Below, one piece after another: positions 63,735 to 64,000 of a stretch of DNA of 64,000 nt. A program made the position numbers and the translations under genes. Numbering within the stretch: position 1 is the first letter of the stretch; each line of letters begins with the position of its first letter. The DNA comes from Aphis gossypii (taxonomy: Eukaryota; Arthropoda; Insecta; Hemiptera; Aphididae). Under the pieces are notes generated by a model, which was given only the letters and a program-made list of their open reading frames with translations, had not been told where the DNA came from and did not search any database. The stretch is from contig NC_065530.1 of NCBI RefSeq assembly GCF_020184175.1, forward strand, positions 17,337,260 to 17,401,259, read 5' to 3'.

Positions 63735-64000
63735 CTGGTATTTCAAAAACACAAATATAAAAATTAATTTTTATATAAGTTCAAAACCAATAAATAGAAA
63801 AAGAAAAATTTGAATTATTATTAAGAATGTATTATATCTATTCTCCATCTTACAAAAACACAATGTAACAAATTCTAAGTACAAAATAATCAGTTAACTC
63901 TTTTATTCTTAAAATTAAAGTAAATATTCTATTATCAAATTTAAAAGTAAAAAATATATAATCTAGGGTAGGGTCCTATATATGCTTTTTATTAAACTTA
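63735..64000. other. Vac14 intron, truncated by the window edge
   Basis: AT-rich sequence with no coding match to the preceding part of Vac14. The exons for roughly the first 330 residues (human numbering) lie beyond position 64000. Confidence 0.75.

Noticed and set aside
1..64000. CRISPR arrays, bacterial operons or horizontally acquired gene clusters
   Set aside because: No spaced direct-repeat array, ribosome-binding sites or compact bacterial genes are present; gene structure and splicing are wholly eukaryotic.

Overview
This window is eukaryotic nuclear DNA. It is AT-rich, has split genes with short GT-AG introns, and is full of small DNA-transposon relics. The protein sequences and repeat style suggest an insect, most likely a hemipteran and probably an aphid; that placement is inference. 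Two genes can be reconstructed exon by exon, and they are arranged tail to tail.

The main gene (3126-52597, plus strand) is a complete potassium-chloride cotransporter of the SLC12 family, the orthologue of Drosophila kazachoc (kcc) and vertebrate KCC1-4. Twenty coding exons join in frame to a protein of about 1126 residues. Exon 1 lies next to a GC-rich, CpG-rich block (about 1790-3125) that looks like the promoter and 5' UTR. A 34 kb first intron follows, and the other exons are clustered between 37.3 and 52.6 kb. The transport core, the four-cysteine glycosylated loop, the C-terminal regulatory domain and the conserved phospho-threonine motif are all readable.

The second gene (61716-63734, minus strand, running off the right edge) is the C-terminal half of Vac14, the scaffold of the PIKfyve/Fig4 lipid kinase-phosphatase complex. 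Eight exons give about 376 residues and the stop.

Both genes contain an intron that starts GTATCCTTT, the signature of the minor (U12-type) spliceosome. In kcc it is the last intron and it also has a perfect TCCTTAAC branch site. This is the most notable feature of the window.

The introns and the 9 kb between the two genes hold a degraded non-LTR retrotransposon fragment, two oppositely oriented hAT-like MITEs with 8-bp target duplications, a pogo/Tigger-like MITE, a 672-bp inverted-repeat element, a dispersed family with GATTCTGA ends (one copy next to a tRNA-like head), a 242-bp AT-only tandem repeat, and microsatellites. A possible unrecognised minus-strand exon encoding a single membrane helix lies at about 58.1-58.4 kb. 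I see no CRISPR array, operon, rRNA or convincing tRNA, and no previously undescribed multi-gene system.
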